From: an uncultured Alphaproteobacteria bacterium
GTDB lineage: Bacteria > Pseudomonadota > Alphaproteobacteria > HIMB59 > GCA-002718135
Direction of reading: 5' to 3'
Assembly (NCBI GenBank): GCA_902575815.1
Contig: CACGTA010000004.1
Span: 1 to 64,000, forward strand
Length of the DNA stretch: 64,000 nucleotides
The translations under genes and the position numbers were made by a program. A model generated the notes under the pieces. The model made no database searches, was not told where the DNA came from, and worked only from the letters and a program-made list of their open reading frames with translations. Shown here in pieces: positions 16,925 through 25,885 of the stretch (the stretch's first letter is position 1; each line of letters opens with the position of its first letter).

Positions 16925-18667
16925 CTACTCTATAGACGCTTTATCTCTTTTATCACTAACTGCAGCAACTATTGGACTAATAACACCTTTAGCCTTAACA
17001 TTTACACATGCAGTTTTACCACTTTCTAACGCTCTTTTTAAAGCGGGGCCTAAATCTTCTCTTTTAGTAACTAATTCTCCATGTCCTCCAAAACCCTCAA
17101 AAATTGAATGAAATGGAATATCTCTAAAATCAGTTGCAAAGTGTTTCCCACTTTCAAACAACCTTTCTTGTTGTTGAGAAATACAGTCAAGACCTCCATT
17201 GTTATCGATAACTACAACAATAGGTTTTTTTTCTTGAAATGCAGCTTCAATTGATAATCCGCCAGATAAAAATGCACCATCTCCACTTATTAAAACAACA
17301 TTAGATTTAGGATTAAGATTTTTCGCTGATACTGCAAAAGGAACTCCAACACCTAACATACTAAAAGTGCCTGGATGTAATATTCCTCCAAGTTTTTTAC
17401 CTTTTGATCCAGCAATATTAATTGCAATCTCAGACCAGAAATGTGTGTTTCCACCATCAATAACTAACCAATCATTTTCAGTTAATACTTCTTGAACATC
17501 TAAAGCTAACTGAAGAGGATGAATTTTTCCACCTTCTTTTTTAGCCTCTTCAGTTTCTTTATTTAAATCATCCAATGTTTTATCAATCCAATTTTTTTTC
17601 TCTTTTTTATTCTTATCAAACCATTCATTATTTAATTTCCATTTACTATTTTTCTTTAATTCTAAGAGTTTATCCAAAAAGACTCCAGGGTCACAAAGTA
17701 AATTAATATCTGCAGCTCTATTTAATTCTATTTCTTCATGTGATCCATTAATACAAACAAGCTTTGTGCTTTTTGGAAAAAGTGGAGGATTACCAAAATT
17801 CATTTGATTATCAAGACGTGCACCAATCATAAGAACCAAATCTGATTCATTGAGAGCCATTTTTGATGGGGGGTATTGATGAATATCTGCAAGACCCATA
17901 TATGTATTTGCCTCTTCACCTAAAAGTTTTTGGTGGTATGGTATATTAAATATTGGAATATTTAATTCAAACCCAGCTTGCTCTAATTTTTGTTCTGCAC
18001 TTGACCACCAAACTCCATGCCCTCCAATAAAAACAGGTTTTTGTGCACTAATTGCTAGATCAAATATTTCATTTAAACTCTCAGGATCAGGCCAAGCTTT
18101 TGCTAAAGGTTTCTTTTGATGAGTAAAAGGTCTTTCTTCTAAACCTGCATCATCTGCAAATGATGAAAACATTATATCTACTGGTACACTTAAATGTACT
18201 GCACCAGGATAGCCATTTGTTGCAATTCTATATGCTTTATCTACGAACTCTCTTATTCTGTTGCCATCTGTTATACTTGCACTGTATTTTGTTAACGGTG
18301 CTGCAATAGATACATCATCTATTTCCTTAAAACCGCCTGCTCCTTGTCTTTTTAAACTACTTGATCCAGTTATAAAAATAACAGGTGATCTTTCACCCCA
18401 AGCTTCCATCATTGAGGGTACTGCATTTGCAAAACCTTCTGGCCCGACAATACAAACGGATGGTTTTCTTGATATTCTAGTATGACCATCAGCTAAATGA
18501 CCAGCAATTTGTTCATGAGGACAATTAATTACATTAATTTGACACTCCATAAATCCTTCAAGTGCTGGATTACAAAAACCTCCAGAAAGTGTAAATACAT
18601 TATCAATACCTTTGTCTCTAAGAGCTCTTGCAACTAATGCCCCACCTCTAATCTTTTTATCTCCCAT
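16925..18667 (-). CDS. Thiamine-diphosphate-dependent enzyme (acetolactate synthase/2-hydroxyacyl-CoA lyase-like)
   Basis: A 580-residue ThDP enzyme in three domains. The PYR domain holds the activating Glu in NCPHEQIAGHLADGHTR (about residue 53); the middle domain has FIGGHGVWWS; the PP domain has the GDG...NN metal/ThDP motif, GDGAFLSGGLS to VVIDNNGG. It is near the large subunit of acetolactate synthase, oxalyl-CoA decarboxylase and 2-hydroxyacyl-CoA lyase, but no small regulatory subunit is present, so it is unlikely to be biosynthetic IlvB. One base from the hydroxyacid oxidase gene: an oxo-acid made there could be decarboxylated or cleaved here (inference). Confidence 0.83.
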   Translation of the reverse strand: MGDKKIRGGALVARALRDKGIDNVFTLSGGFCNPALEGFMECQINVINCPHEQIAGHLADGHTRISRKPSVCIVGPEGFANAVPSMMEAWGERSPVIFITGSSSLKRQGAGGFKEIDDVSIAAPLTKYSASITDGNRIREFVDKAYRIATNGYPGAVHLSVPVDIMFSSFADDAGLEERPFTHQKKPLAKAWPDPESLNEIFDLAISAQKPVFIGGHGVWWSSAEQKLEQAGFELNIPIFNIPYHQKLLGEEANTYMGLADIHQYPPSKMALNESDLVLMIGARLDNQMNFGNPPLFPKSTKLVCINGSHEEIELNRAADINLLCDPGVFLDKLLELKKNSKWKLNNEWFDKNKKEKKNWIDKTLDDLNKETEEAKKEGGKIHPLQLALDVQEVLTENDWLVIDGGNTHFWSEIAINIAGSKGKKLGGILHPGTFSMLGVGVPFAVSAKNLNPKSNVVLISGDGAFLSGGLSIEAAFQEKKPIVVVIDNNGGLDCISQQQERLFESGKHFATDFRDIPFHSIFEGFGGHGELVTKREDLGPALKRALESGKTACVNVKAKGVISPIVAAVSDKRDKASIE

Positions 18668-18668
18668 T

Positions 18669-19832
18669 TTAATACTTTATATCCTTAAAAAATTTCTCTG
18701 CTATAATTTTTTTATCAACTTCATTTATATCGGTTAATCCCACTAAGCCAAGATTTGTACTTAACTCTTCTTTAATAAGGTTAATGATTCTTCTAAGACC
18801 TTTTGCGCCATCAGCACCGATGGCATACATTAGAGGTCTGCCAAACATAACAAAGTCAGCTCCCAGAGCTAACGCGCGTAAAATATCACTACCACTTCTA
18901 ATTCCACTATCAAAAAGTATTGGAAAATCGTCTCCCAAAGCTTTTCGTATTAATGGTAAAGCATTAATAGAAGCAGTAGCACTATCTAATTGTCTTCCAC
19001 CATGATTTGATACTTGAATTGCATCAGCACCAGCCTCTTTAATTTTCAAAGCATCTTCAGAATTCATTACTCCTTTGATTATTAATTTTCCTTTCCAAGC
19101 GTCTCGAACCCTTTTGAGAGTATTCCAATCAGTTGCCCCTCTACTTTCTTTTCGTCTAAAAACTTGATCACCACTTTTGGAGGTAACATAATTCATTGGT
19201 TGTGGAGCGCCTTTAAACAAAGTTGTTAAACTCCATTGAGGATGTAGTGCAAAATCTAAAAATTGTTTTGGGCCAATTTTAAATGGATAACCAAAGCCAT
19301 TTCTATCATCTCTAGCTCTTCTTGAAAGAATTGGAACATCAACAGTAAGAATCAAAACCTTGTATCCAATGTTTTCTGCTCTTTTTAATAATTCCATAAT
19401 AAATTCTTCACTTTGAAAAATATATATTTGCATCCATGAATGACCTTCAGAAAAAGTAAACATATCTTCAAGCGTAGTACTAGAAGCCATTGAAACACAT
19501 GTTGGAATATTATTATACGCACTTTCTTTTGCTATCATTTTATCTGCTTCAGGCCATGAAAGATTTGTCATTCCCATTGGTGCAAATCCAAATGGATAAT
19601 CAAAATGAAAATCAAATATTTTCTTACTTAAATTTCTATTCTCGACATTTCTGAAAACTTTAGGTTCAAGTCTAATTTGATCTAATGCCTTACTATTAAT
19701 TTCAGCAAGTTTATCATCTCCTGATGCTCCATCAATGAAATCAAAGACTAATTTTGGTAATCTCTTTTTAGATAATCTAATTGCATCATCTATTGTATGG
19801 ATTTTAGTGCTAGCTTTAATGAGATCATTCAT
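18669..19832 (-). CDS. FMN-dependent alpha-hydroxy-acid oxidase/dehydrogenase (LldD-like)
   Basis: A 387-residue TIM-barrel flavoprotein. The active-site signature SNHGGRQLDSA (catalytic His and Arg) lies near residue 275, preceded by IKGVMNSEDALKIKEAGADA and followed by FDSGIRSGSDILRALALGAD and FVMFGRPLMYA, all classic for L-lactate dehydrogenase, glycolate oxidase and related enzymes. It converts a 2-hydroxy acid to a 2-oxo acid, passing electrons to the respiratory chain or to O2. It is tightly linked (1 base) to the ThDP enzyme. Substrate is unknown; the paralogue family is broad. Confidence 0.88.
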   Translation of the reverse strand: MNDLIKASTKIHTIDDAIRLSKKRLPKLVFDFIDGASGDDKLAEINSKALDQIRLEPKVFRNVENRNLSKKIFDFHFDYPFGFAPMGMTNLSWPEADKMIAKESAYNNIPTCVSMASSTTLEDMFTFSEGHSWMQIYIFQSEEFIMELLKRAENIGYKVLILTVDVPILSRRARDDRNGFGYPFKIGPKQFLDFALHPQWSLTTLFKGAPQPMNYVTSKSGDQVFRRKESRGATDWNTLKRVRDAWKGKLIIKGVMNSEDALKIKEAGADAIQVSNHGGRQLDSATASINALPLIRKALGDDFPILFDSGIRSGSDILRALALGADFVMFGRPLMYAIGADGAKGLRRIINLIKEELSTNLGLVGLTDINEVDKKIIAEKFFKDIKY

Positions 19833-19880
19833 TTTAATATTTGTATTCTAATATAATTTATAATTCTATTATAAAATATA

Positions 19881-21110
19881 TTAGTTTTTTGAAATACCCT
19901 TCCAAGGTATTGGACTAGATGGAATATTTTCTTTTAAACCTCTTTGTATTTCACCTTTCTCATCATACATTGGTAAAGTACAAATTTCACCTTTTTGCAC
20001 ACTACCATCATCACAACTAACATCTACTATTGTATCTGGTCCAAATTCTGCATTATCCATATGAACTATAGCAACACCACAAACTTGAAATGGCGACCAT
20101 GTACTTGAAGTTACAATTCCAACTTTTTTATTATTTATAGAAATTTTAGAATCAACTAATGCAAAACTATTTTCAACTCTCAAACCCCATGTTAAACAAT
20201 CTTTGCTTGCATTAAGTAAATAATCTCTTCCAATAAAATCACCTTTATTAAAATCTATAAACTTTCCTAATCCAACAGCAAATGGAGATCGATCTCTCGT
20301 AAAATCCCTCCCTGCAGATAAGAGACCTGCCTCAATTCTTCTACATCTAAAACCTGGCGAGGCTGTTAGAATCATTCCCATTTCTTCACCTTTACTGAGT
20401 ATTAAGTCTCCAATCTTTTTTGAATCATTTTCTGGTCTTAAATAAATTTCCCAGCCAAGTTCATTTGTAAACCCTGTTCTGCTTATAATCACTTTTTCTG
20501 AAGCAATTGAAGTTTCAACCCAATCAAAATAATTAAAACTATTTTTAAATGGTTGATCAACTAGTTTTTCTAACAGTTTTAGAGATTTAGGGCCTTGTAT
20601 TTGACTGACCCAAACATTTGGATCTTTAATTTCAACATCTAAATTTTTCGAATGAGCTTTGTACCAACTATATAAATGTCCATCACCTTGTGCAAACCAA
20701 AATTTATTTTTTTCTAATTTTAATAATAATCCATCTGAAATCATTCCTCCATCATGGTAACAAGCAAATTGATAAGAACATCTTCCTATTTTTACTTTTG
20801 AAATATCTCTAGGAAATATTTTTTGAAGTAAATTTTCAGCATCCGGACCAGAGATTTCGTAAGGATGCTCACCCGTATGACGTAAAATTATTTCTTGTCT
20901 AGCTTTCCAATACATTTCATCTGCTGTAGCATGAGATAATTTTTCAAGTGTAAATCTCCCATCAGCGTAGTTAGTATATTCTGGGTTAAATGGTAATTCT
21001 TGATAAGTTAGAGGATGTATTTTCATGGGTCTAGCCAAATCTAGAGATCTACCAGTTTCTTTAATAACTGGCTTTACAACAAATCTGTAATTACTAACTA
21101 AATCTCCCAT
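19881..21110 (-). CDS. GcvT-family aminomethyltransferase-like protein with N-terminal extension
   Basis: A 409-residue second member of the GcvT family in this operon. After an unusual lead of about 60 residues the folate-binding fold begins (RQEIILRHTGEHPYEISG). The position of the T-protein catalytic Asp-Asp reads MISDGLLLKL, so only one Asp remains. Later landmarks are QIQGPKSLKLL, SRTGFTNELGWEIYL and GFRCRRIEAGLLSAGRD. It likely moves a one-carbon unit from a methylated N or S compound to tetrahydrofolate. It is clearly diverged from the DmdA-like copy at 15463-16584, so two different demethylation steps are likely. No FAD oxidase domain is fused to it. Confidence 0.8.
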   Translation of the reverse strand: MGDLVSNYRFVVKPVIKETGRSLDLARPMKIHPLTYQELPFNPEYTNYADGRFTLEKLSHATADEMYWKARQEIILRHTGEHPYEISGPDAENLLQKIFPRDISKVKIGRCSYQFACYHDGGMISDGLLLKLEKNKFWFAQGDGHLYSWYKAHSKNLDVEIKDPNVWVSQIQGPKSLKLLEKLVDQPFKNSFNYFDWVETSIASEKVIISRTGFTNELGWEIYLRPENDSKKIGDLILSKGEEMGMILTASPGFRCRRIEAGLLSAGRDFTRDRSPFAVGLGKFIDFNKGDFIGRDYLLNASKDCLTWGLRVENSFALVDSKISINNKKVGIVTSSTWSPFQVCGVAIVHMDNAEFGPDTIVDVSCDDGSVQKGEICTLPMYDEKGEIQRGLKENIPSSPIPWKGISKN

Positions 21111-21151
21111 AAAATTTATTCAACTTATCACAAAATAATGAAAAAAAAATT

Positions 21152-22075
21152 TTAAAATAAATTCTTAATAGCTTCAATATGTCGTGGTTTTACTTCACAG
21201 CATCCACCAACTAGAGTAACACCTTCATTTAAAGAATTTAAAACAAACTTTTTATATTTTTCTTCTCCAAATTCTTCATTTCGAGTTCCAAGTAACTCAA
21301 CTGGATCAATATAATCATAATGTCCTTCAAAGCCTTCTGAATTGAATTTTTCTTTATTACTAGTAGGCAGTTGTTTAAATAAATTCATTTTATAACCAAA
21401 AGGAAGTTTTTGTTTATTGAACATAGGAATACTCAAATTAACAATTTCAGGTGATACGCAAGCTGATACTATGCCGCAACAATTATATTTTTGTATAGTT
21501 TCAAAAAGTTCATCAAGACTTTCTCCAGATGGTAATTTTCCATCATAACGTAAGTGTACACCTACAAGAACTTGTTTATTAAATTCTTTTGAAGCTTCTA
21601 AAGCAATTTTTATTTCTTTGATGGAACACAAAACATCTAAGTAAAATATATCGACATAATCTTTTAATATTTTTGCAATTTCATGAAAATAATTAAACAT
21701 TGTTTCATCAGTTTCAAAATGTATTGGGGAATATGTATTACCTTGATTTGGCAATGAGCCTGCAACAATAACTTTTTTATCACTTTCATTTTTTGCTTTT
21801 AATGCGAGTGATCCAGCAGATCTTATTCCAAATTCAAATTTATTAAGTAAATTATATTTTTTTAATAGCCTTCTTCTAACACTAAAATTTGAAGTAACGA
21901 TTAATTGTGATCCTGCATTTATAAAATTTTTGTGCATTTCTAATACCATTGGGTGATTATTTTCATTTAATAAAGCTTGTGCAGACCAAAGATCACCGGT
22001 TGTTTCTAGACCCATTTCCATTAAAGTTTGACCTGAACCTCCATCAAAGAGATATTTCTTATTTTGTAAAAACAT
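21152..22075 (-). CDS. Homocysteine S-methyltransferase family protein
   Basis: A 307-residue zinc methyltransferase of the MetH-N/BHMT/MmuM fold. It begins FDGGSGQTLMEMGL as in the family, and zinc-type cysteines are present: SACVSPE near residue 200 and the C-terminal pair GGCCEVKPRHIEAI. Members transfer a methyl group from betaine, S-methylmethionine or DMSP-like sulfonium compounds to homocysteine. Encoded second in the operon, 64 bases after the binding protein and past a hairpin terminator, so it may be expressed at a lower level. A methyl-acceptor role beside two GcvT proteins fits a methylated substrate. Confidence 0.85.
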   Translation of the reverse strand: MFLQNKKYLFDGGSGQTLMEMGLETTGDLWSAQALLNENNHPMVLEMHKNFINAGSQLIVTSNFSVRRRLLKKYNLLNKFEFGIRSAGSLALKAKNESDKKVIVAGSLPNQGNTYSPIHFETDETMFNYFHEIAKILKDYVDIFYLDVLCSIKEIKIALEASKEFNKQVLVGVHLRYDGKLPSGESLDELFETIQKYNCCGIVSACVSPEIVNLSIPMFNKQKLPFGYKMNLFKQLPTSNKEKFNSEGFEGHYDYIDPVELLGTRNEEFGEEKYKKFVLNSLNEGVTLVGGCCEVKPRHIEAIKNLF

Positions 22076-22093
22076 TTTTTTGGAAAATTAGAA

Positions 22094-22123
22094 GAAAAAG
22101 TGTGGCGCATTTAAATGCGCCAC
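22094..22123 (-). terminator. Hairpin terminator/attenuator after the binding-protein gene
   Basis: A perfect 22-base palindrome at 22102-22123 (arm GTGGCGCATTT) lies 16 bases past the stop of the binding-protein gene. On the minus strand it is followed by ACTTTTTC, a T-rich tract. It would cut down transcription into the downstream enzyme genes and stabilise the binding-protein mRNA. Confidence 0.75.
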
Positions 22124-22139
22124 AAAGAAAATTAATATT

Positions 22140-23768
22140 TTATGCAAACCACCAACGTTCAGAAAGTTTGTTACCATCACTTTCCCAGTTACCAGCAACA
22201 TCTTCACCGTGAGCAAGTTTTTTAGAACCAGCACCAACATATTGGTTAAATGCATAAACAATTGCACCACCATCGTAGTTACAAAGAGCTTGTGCTTCCC
22301 AGTACATTGATTTTCTTTTTTCCGCATCAAGTTCTGATCTAGCAGATCTAACAAGTTCATTGAAACGAACAGTTGAATCAGTTTGAACTAGATTACCCCA
22401 AGCAGCTTCGTTCCACTCAGTATCATCAGTGAATGCAGCAGACCACATCATATCTTCTGTAGGTCTTCCACCCCAAGAACTCATACTGAAACCTTTAGTG
22501 TTCCATACGTTACTCCAGTAACCATCTTCAGGTTCTTTTTTAACTCGAAGATCGATACCGCATTCTTGAGCAGATGCTGCTATCAAGTTAGTTGCATCTG
22601 TACATCCTGCATAAGGAACCTCAGAAGTACTAATTTCAATTGGTCCACTTACTCCAGATTTTTTCCAGTGAAAAGCAGCTTTATCAGCATCGAACTCTCT
22701 CTGCTCTAAAGCATTATTATGATATGGGTGAGCAGTAGAGATCGGGTGATCATTACCCACTGTTCCATATCCTAGCATTATCTTATCAACAATTTCTTGT
22801 CTTTTGATTGCAAACTTCATTGCCATACGAACATCAAAATTATCAAATGGTGGCACATTTAATCTCATAGGAGCTGTATAGTGTGCATATCCAGATGCTG
22901 CAGTAATTTCAACATTTGGATCTCTAGTTAATAAATTTGCAGTTCTTAAGTCAACACCGTTCATCCAGTCTATTTCACCATTTAATAATGCTGCTTGTCT
23001 TGTAGCAGGATCATTAATTCCGATTACTTCAACTGAATCAAAGTGTGCAACACTATCACCTTTGAAATAATTTGGATTTCTTTTTCCAAATTTTGCTCCA
23101 ACACCTGGATTGAATTCATCCATAATGTATGGACCAGTTCCAATAGTAGATTGAGCATCAACAACTCCATCTTTTGTTGGTTTAATCATAATGTGATAGT
23201 CAGTAGTTATTGCAGGCCAATCGGCATTTGCACCTTTTAGCTTAAAAATAACTCTGTCATTTCCATCAGCAGAAACTGTTTCAATTTGAGATAAAAGTCC
23301 ACCTGCTGCCGAAGCAGTATCTGGATTCATGTGATACTGATAGTTGAGCACAACATCTTCTGCTGTCATTGATTTACCATTATGGAATTCAACACCTTTG
23401 CGAAGATTATATACCCATGTTTGAGCATCGTCTGATTCAATTGACTCAGCAAGCTCTCCAACAATTGTGTGATCTGAATCAACAACAGTTAGACAGTTCT
23501 GATATGACCAAGCAGTAGCTTGCATAAATGAGCTCTGATAAGTTGCTGGATCAAGAGTATCAGTTGCATCTGCTGCACTATTACCCCATCTTAAATGTCC
23601 ACCTTTTTTTGGTGTAGCTGCAACTGCTTTATCTGCTAATGATAATGCAATTGGTAGCGTGACCCCAGTAGCAAGGACAGACATCATGAACTGTCTTCTA
23701 TCAATAAGCCCTTTTGTTAGCTTTGAAGACTGTTCTTCAATGTATTTGTCTATTTTCTTATTTTTCAT
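22140..23768 (-). CDS. Tat-exported ABC transporter substrate-binding protein, peptide/nickel (family 5) type
   Basis: A 542-residue solute-binding protein. The N-terminus has a twin-arginine signal: D-R24-R25-QFM followed by a hydrophobic stretch ending ADKAVAA. The mature part carries family-5 features: TLDPATYQ, VYNLRKGVEFHNGKSMTAEDVV, IGTGPYIM, and INDPATRQAALLNGEIDW. I chose the ATG at 23768 because it follows a strong GGGAGGACAA ribosome site; a longer frame to 23864 has none. Such proteins bind di/oligopeptides, opines and other amino-acid-like solutes. The partner permeases and ATPase are encoded divergently at 23970-27485. It heads the nine-gene operon. Confidence 0.92.
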   Translation of the reverse strand: MKNKKIDKYIEEQSSKLTKGLIDRRQFMMSVLATGVTLPIALSLADKAVAATPKKGGHLRWGNSAADATDTLDPATYQSSFMQATAWSYQNCLTVVDSDHTIVGELAESIESDDAQTWVYNLRKGVEFHNGKSMTAEDVVLNYQYHMNPDTASAAGGLLSQIETVSADGNDRVIFKLKGANADWPAITTDYHIMIKPTKDGVVDAQSTIGTGPYIMDEFNPGVGAKFGKRNPNYFKGDSVAHFDSVEVIGINDPATRQAALLNGEIDWMNGVDLRTANLLTRDPNVEITAASGYAHYTAPMRLNVPPFDNFDVRMAMKFAIKRQEIVDKIMLGYGTVGNDHPISTAHPYHNNALEQREFDADKAAFHWKKSGVSGPIEISTSEVPYAGCTDATNLIAASAQECGIDLRVKKEPEDGYWSNVWNTKGFSMSSWGGRPTEDMMWSAAFTDDTEWNEAAWGNLVQTDSTVRFNELVRSARSELDAEKRKSMYWEAQALCNYDGGAIVYAFNQYVGAGSKKLAHGEDVAGNWESDGNKLSERWWFA

Positions 23769-23786
23769 TTGTCCTCCCTTATAATT

Positions 23787-23811
23787 GAACAAAAACCTAA
23801 GATTTTTGTTC
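23787..23811 (-). repeat. Inverted repeat in the leader of the binding-protein gene
   Basis: GAACAAAAA (23787-23795) and TTTTTGTTC (23803-23811) form a perfect 9-base inverted repeat with a 7-base centre, about 8 bases upstream of the Shine-Dalgarno of the binding-protein gene. It may be an operator for a dimeric regulator or an mRNA hairpin; it lies in the only control region of the divergent transporter/catabolic operons. Confidence 0.55.
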
Positions 23812-23969
23812 ATAATTTCTAGAAATTTAACAAAAAACAAACTTAAGTTAATATATAAAAACATATATAACGTTTTAATTCAACGTATAAATTATTAATT
23901 TTAGCTTACATGTTGACCTAATTTAGACAAAACTTTAAGAATTAAGATTGTATCTTTAAGGAGGGTAAT

Positions 23970-24968
23970 ATTAGTAGAATTCATCCAATATTTAGAACAA
24001 TTTTGTTAAGGCTTAGCCTTGGTCTCGTTACAGTTTTTGCATTCTCGGTAATAATATTTAGTACATTCTCTTTTTTACCGGGAGACTTTGCCACGGAAAT
24101 ATTAGGTCAAAGTGCAACAAAATCTGCAGTGAAAGCCCTAAGAGCAGAATTGGGTTTAGATAAACCTCCGGTAACAAGATATTTTGATTGGTTAGGAAAT
24201 GTTTTTCAAGGAGATTTTGGTAGTTCTTTCTCTGGAAGATCTAAAGTTCAAGGGGATCAAGGTGATAGGTCTAGAGAAGTTGTGGGTTTAATTGTCCCCA
24301 GATTAAAGAATACATTATTTTTAACAGGGGTTGCCGCCATGTTGGCTATTCCTCTATCTTTAATCTTAGGTATCTCAGCAGCATTATACAGAAACTCTTA
24401 TTATGATAGGTCAGCAACTGGAGTTAGCTTAGTAACCGTATCTTCACCAGAATTTTTTACAGCCTATATTTTTATTCTTTTACTAGCGACACTGTTTCCA
24501 GTTTTTCCAACTATTTCTAATGTGGATGAAGCTTCAACTTTGGCTGAAAGATTTTACAGGACTGCTCTTCCAGTTTTTACTTTGACATTAATTACTATGG
24601 GTCACATGATGAGAATGACAAGGTCAGCGATAATAAATATCTTATCAAGTGAATATATTCAAATGGCAAAATTATCAGGAGCCTCAAGATATGAAGTAGT
24701 TGTTAAGCACGCACTTCCAAATGCTTGGGCACCTATTTCTCAAGTAATTGCAATAAACTTAGCTTACATGTTGATTGGTTCAGTTGTTGTTGAATATGTT
24801 TTTAACTATCAAGGTATTGGTAGGTTGATGGTCGGATCAGTCTATAATCGAGATTTACCCGTTGTTCAAGCTTGTGCATTAATTTTTGCATCAACATATG
24901 TAATATTAAATTTAATTGCTGACTTGATCGGAATTATTTCTAACCCAAGGTTATTATATCCCAAATGA
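23970..24968 (+). CDS. ABC transporter permease, DppB/OppB type (apparent ATT start)
   Basis: A 332-residue inner-membrane permease. It has the OppB-type first helix (LRLSLGLVTVFAFSVIIFSTF), FLPGDFATEILG, and the EAA loop MAKLSGASRYEVVVKHALPNAWAP that contacts the ATPase. The best ribosome site in the region, AAGGAGGG at 23958-23965, is placed 4 bases before an ATT codon at 23970, the same spacing as in the binding-protein and potF genes; no ATG or GTG is in frame nearby. The first non-ATT option is TTG at 24003, which has no ribosome site. It overlaps the next permease gene by ATGA. Confidence 0.9.
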   Translation: MSRIHPIFRTILLRLSLGLVTVFAFSVIIFSTFSFLPGDFATEILGQSATKSAVKALRAELGLDKPPVTRYFDWLGNVFQGDFGSSFSGRSKVQGDQGDRSREVVGLIVPRLKNTLFLTGVAAMLAIPLSLILGISAALYRNSYYDRSATGVSLVTVSSPEFFTAYIFILLLATLFPVFPTISNVDEASTLAERFYRTALPVFTLTLITMGHMMRMTRSAIINILSSEYIQMAKLSGASRYEVVVKHALPNAWAPISQVIAINLAYMLIGSVVVEYVFNYQGIGRLMVGSVYNRDLPVVQACALIFASTYVILNLIADLIGIISNPRLLYPK

Positions 24969-25885
24969 GCGAAAATTTATCTTATTCTGCAAAAAGTGAA
25001 GTTGCAAATTTAATTAAAAGAAGAACTAGATTAGAAAGATTAAAAATTGCCTTATCAAAAGCTCCAATCTCAGCTTGGTTTGGTATGATTGTACTATTTA
25101 TATATTTTTTTGCTGCAATATTTGCTCCCTTAATTGCTCCACATGGAGAAGCAGAAATATTCCCAGTAGCTTATGCTCCTTGGGGTGATGGTCATATATT
25201 TGGTACTGATCAAATTGGAAGAGATATTTTTTCTCGCATTATCTATGCTGCAAGAAATACAATTGGTATTTGTTTATTGGCTACTTTTATTGCTTTAGGA
25301 ATTGGAACAGTATTTGGAATTATAGCTGCTCTGGATAGAAGGTATTTAGATCAGCTATTAAGTAGAATAGTAGACACGCTTATGGCTATACCTGTAATGA
25401 TTTTTACTTTTATACTTTTATCAGTTTTTGGACCTACTAATTTTAATTTAATTGTCATTTTAGGAATTTTGGAGTCAACTAGATTTTTTAGAATATCAAG
25501 ATCAGTTGCTGTTGGTCAAGTTGTTCTAGAATATGTAGAGGTCGCGAGATTAAGAGGTGAAAATTTATCATATATTATATTCAGAGAAATACTTCCTAAT
25601 ATAGCTTCACCTTTGATTATTGAGTTTGGTTTAAGGTTCATATTTATAATTTTTACAATATCTAGTTTAAGTTTTTTAGGAATTGGCATTCAACCCCCTT
25701 CAGCAGATTGGGCATCAATGGTGAGGGAAAATGCAATACTTATTCAATATGCGCAATATGATATAACGGCAGGTTTAACACCATTAATTCCAGCTGCTGC
25801 AATTGCTTTACTTTGTGTATCAATTAATTTTGTTGTTGATTGGTATCTTTACATTACTAGCGGATTAAAAGATGACGTTAAATAA
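24965..25885 (+). CDS. ABC transporter permease, DppC/OppC type
   Basis: A 306-residue permease with an N-terminal cytoplasmic segment, a first helix near residue 40 and five more helices after it. Family marks are IFGTDQIGRDIFSRIIYAAR, the EAA loop VARLRGENLSYIIFREILPN, and FLGIGIQPPSADWASMV. It forms the translocation channel with the preceding DppB-type protein. Start and stop overlaps (ATGA with the upstream gene, 14 bases with the ATPase gene) show one translationally coupled unit serving the Tat-exported binding protein encoded divergently. Confidence 0.93.
   Translation: MSENLSYSAKSEVANLIKRRTRLERLKIALSKAPISAWFGMIVLFIYFFAAIFAPLIAPHGEAEIFPVAYAPWGDGHIFGTDQIGRDIFSRIIYAARNTIGICLLATFIALGIGTVFGIIAALDRRYLDQLLSRIVDTLMAIPVMIFTFILLSVFGPTNFNLIVILGILESTRFFRISRSVAVGQVVLEYVEVARLRGENLSYIIFREILPNIASPLIIEFGLRFIFIIFTISSLSFLGIGIQPPSADWASMVRENAILIQYAQYDITAGLTPLIPAAAIALLCVSINFVVDWYLYITSGLKDDVK

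Noticed and set aside
22088..22360. 90-codon minus-strand frame across the end of the binding-protein gene
   Set aside because: It overlaps the true C-terminus of the binding protein in another frame and runs through the terminator palindrome.
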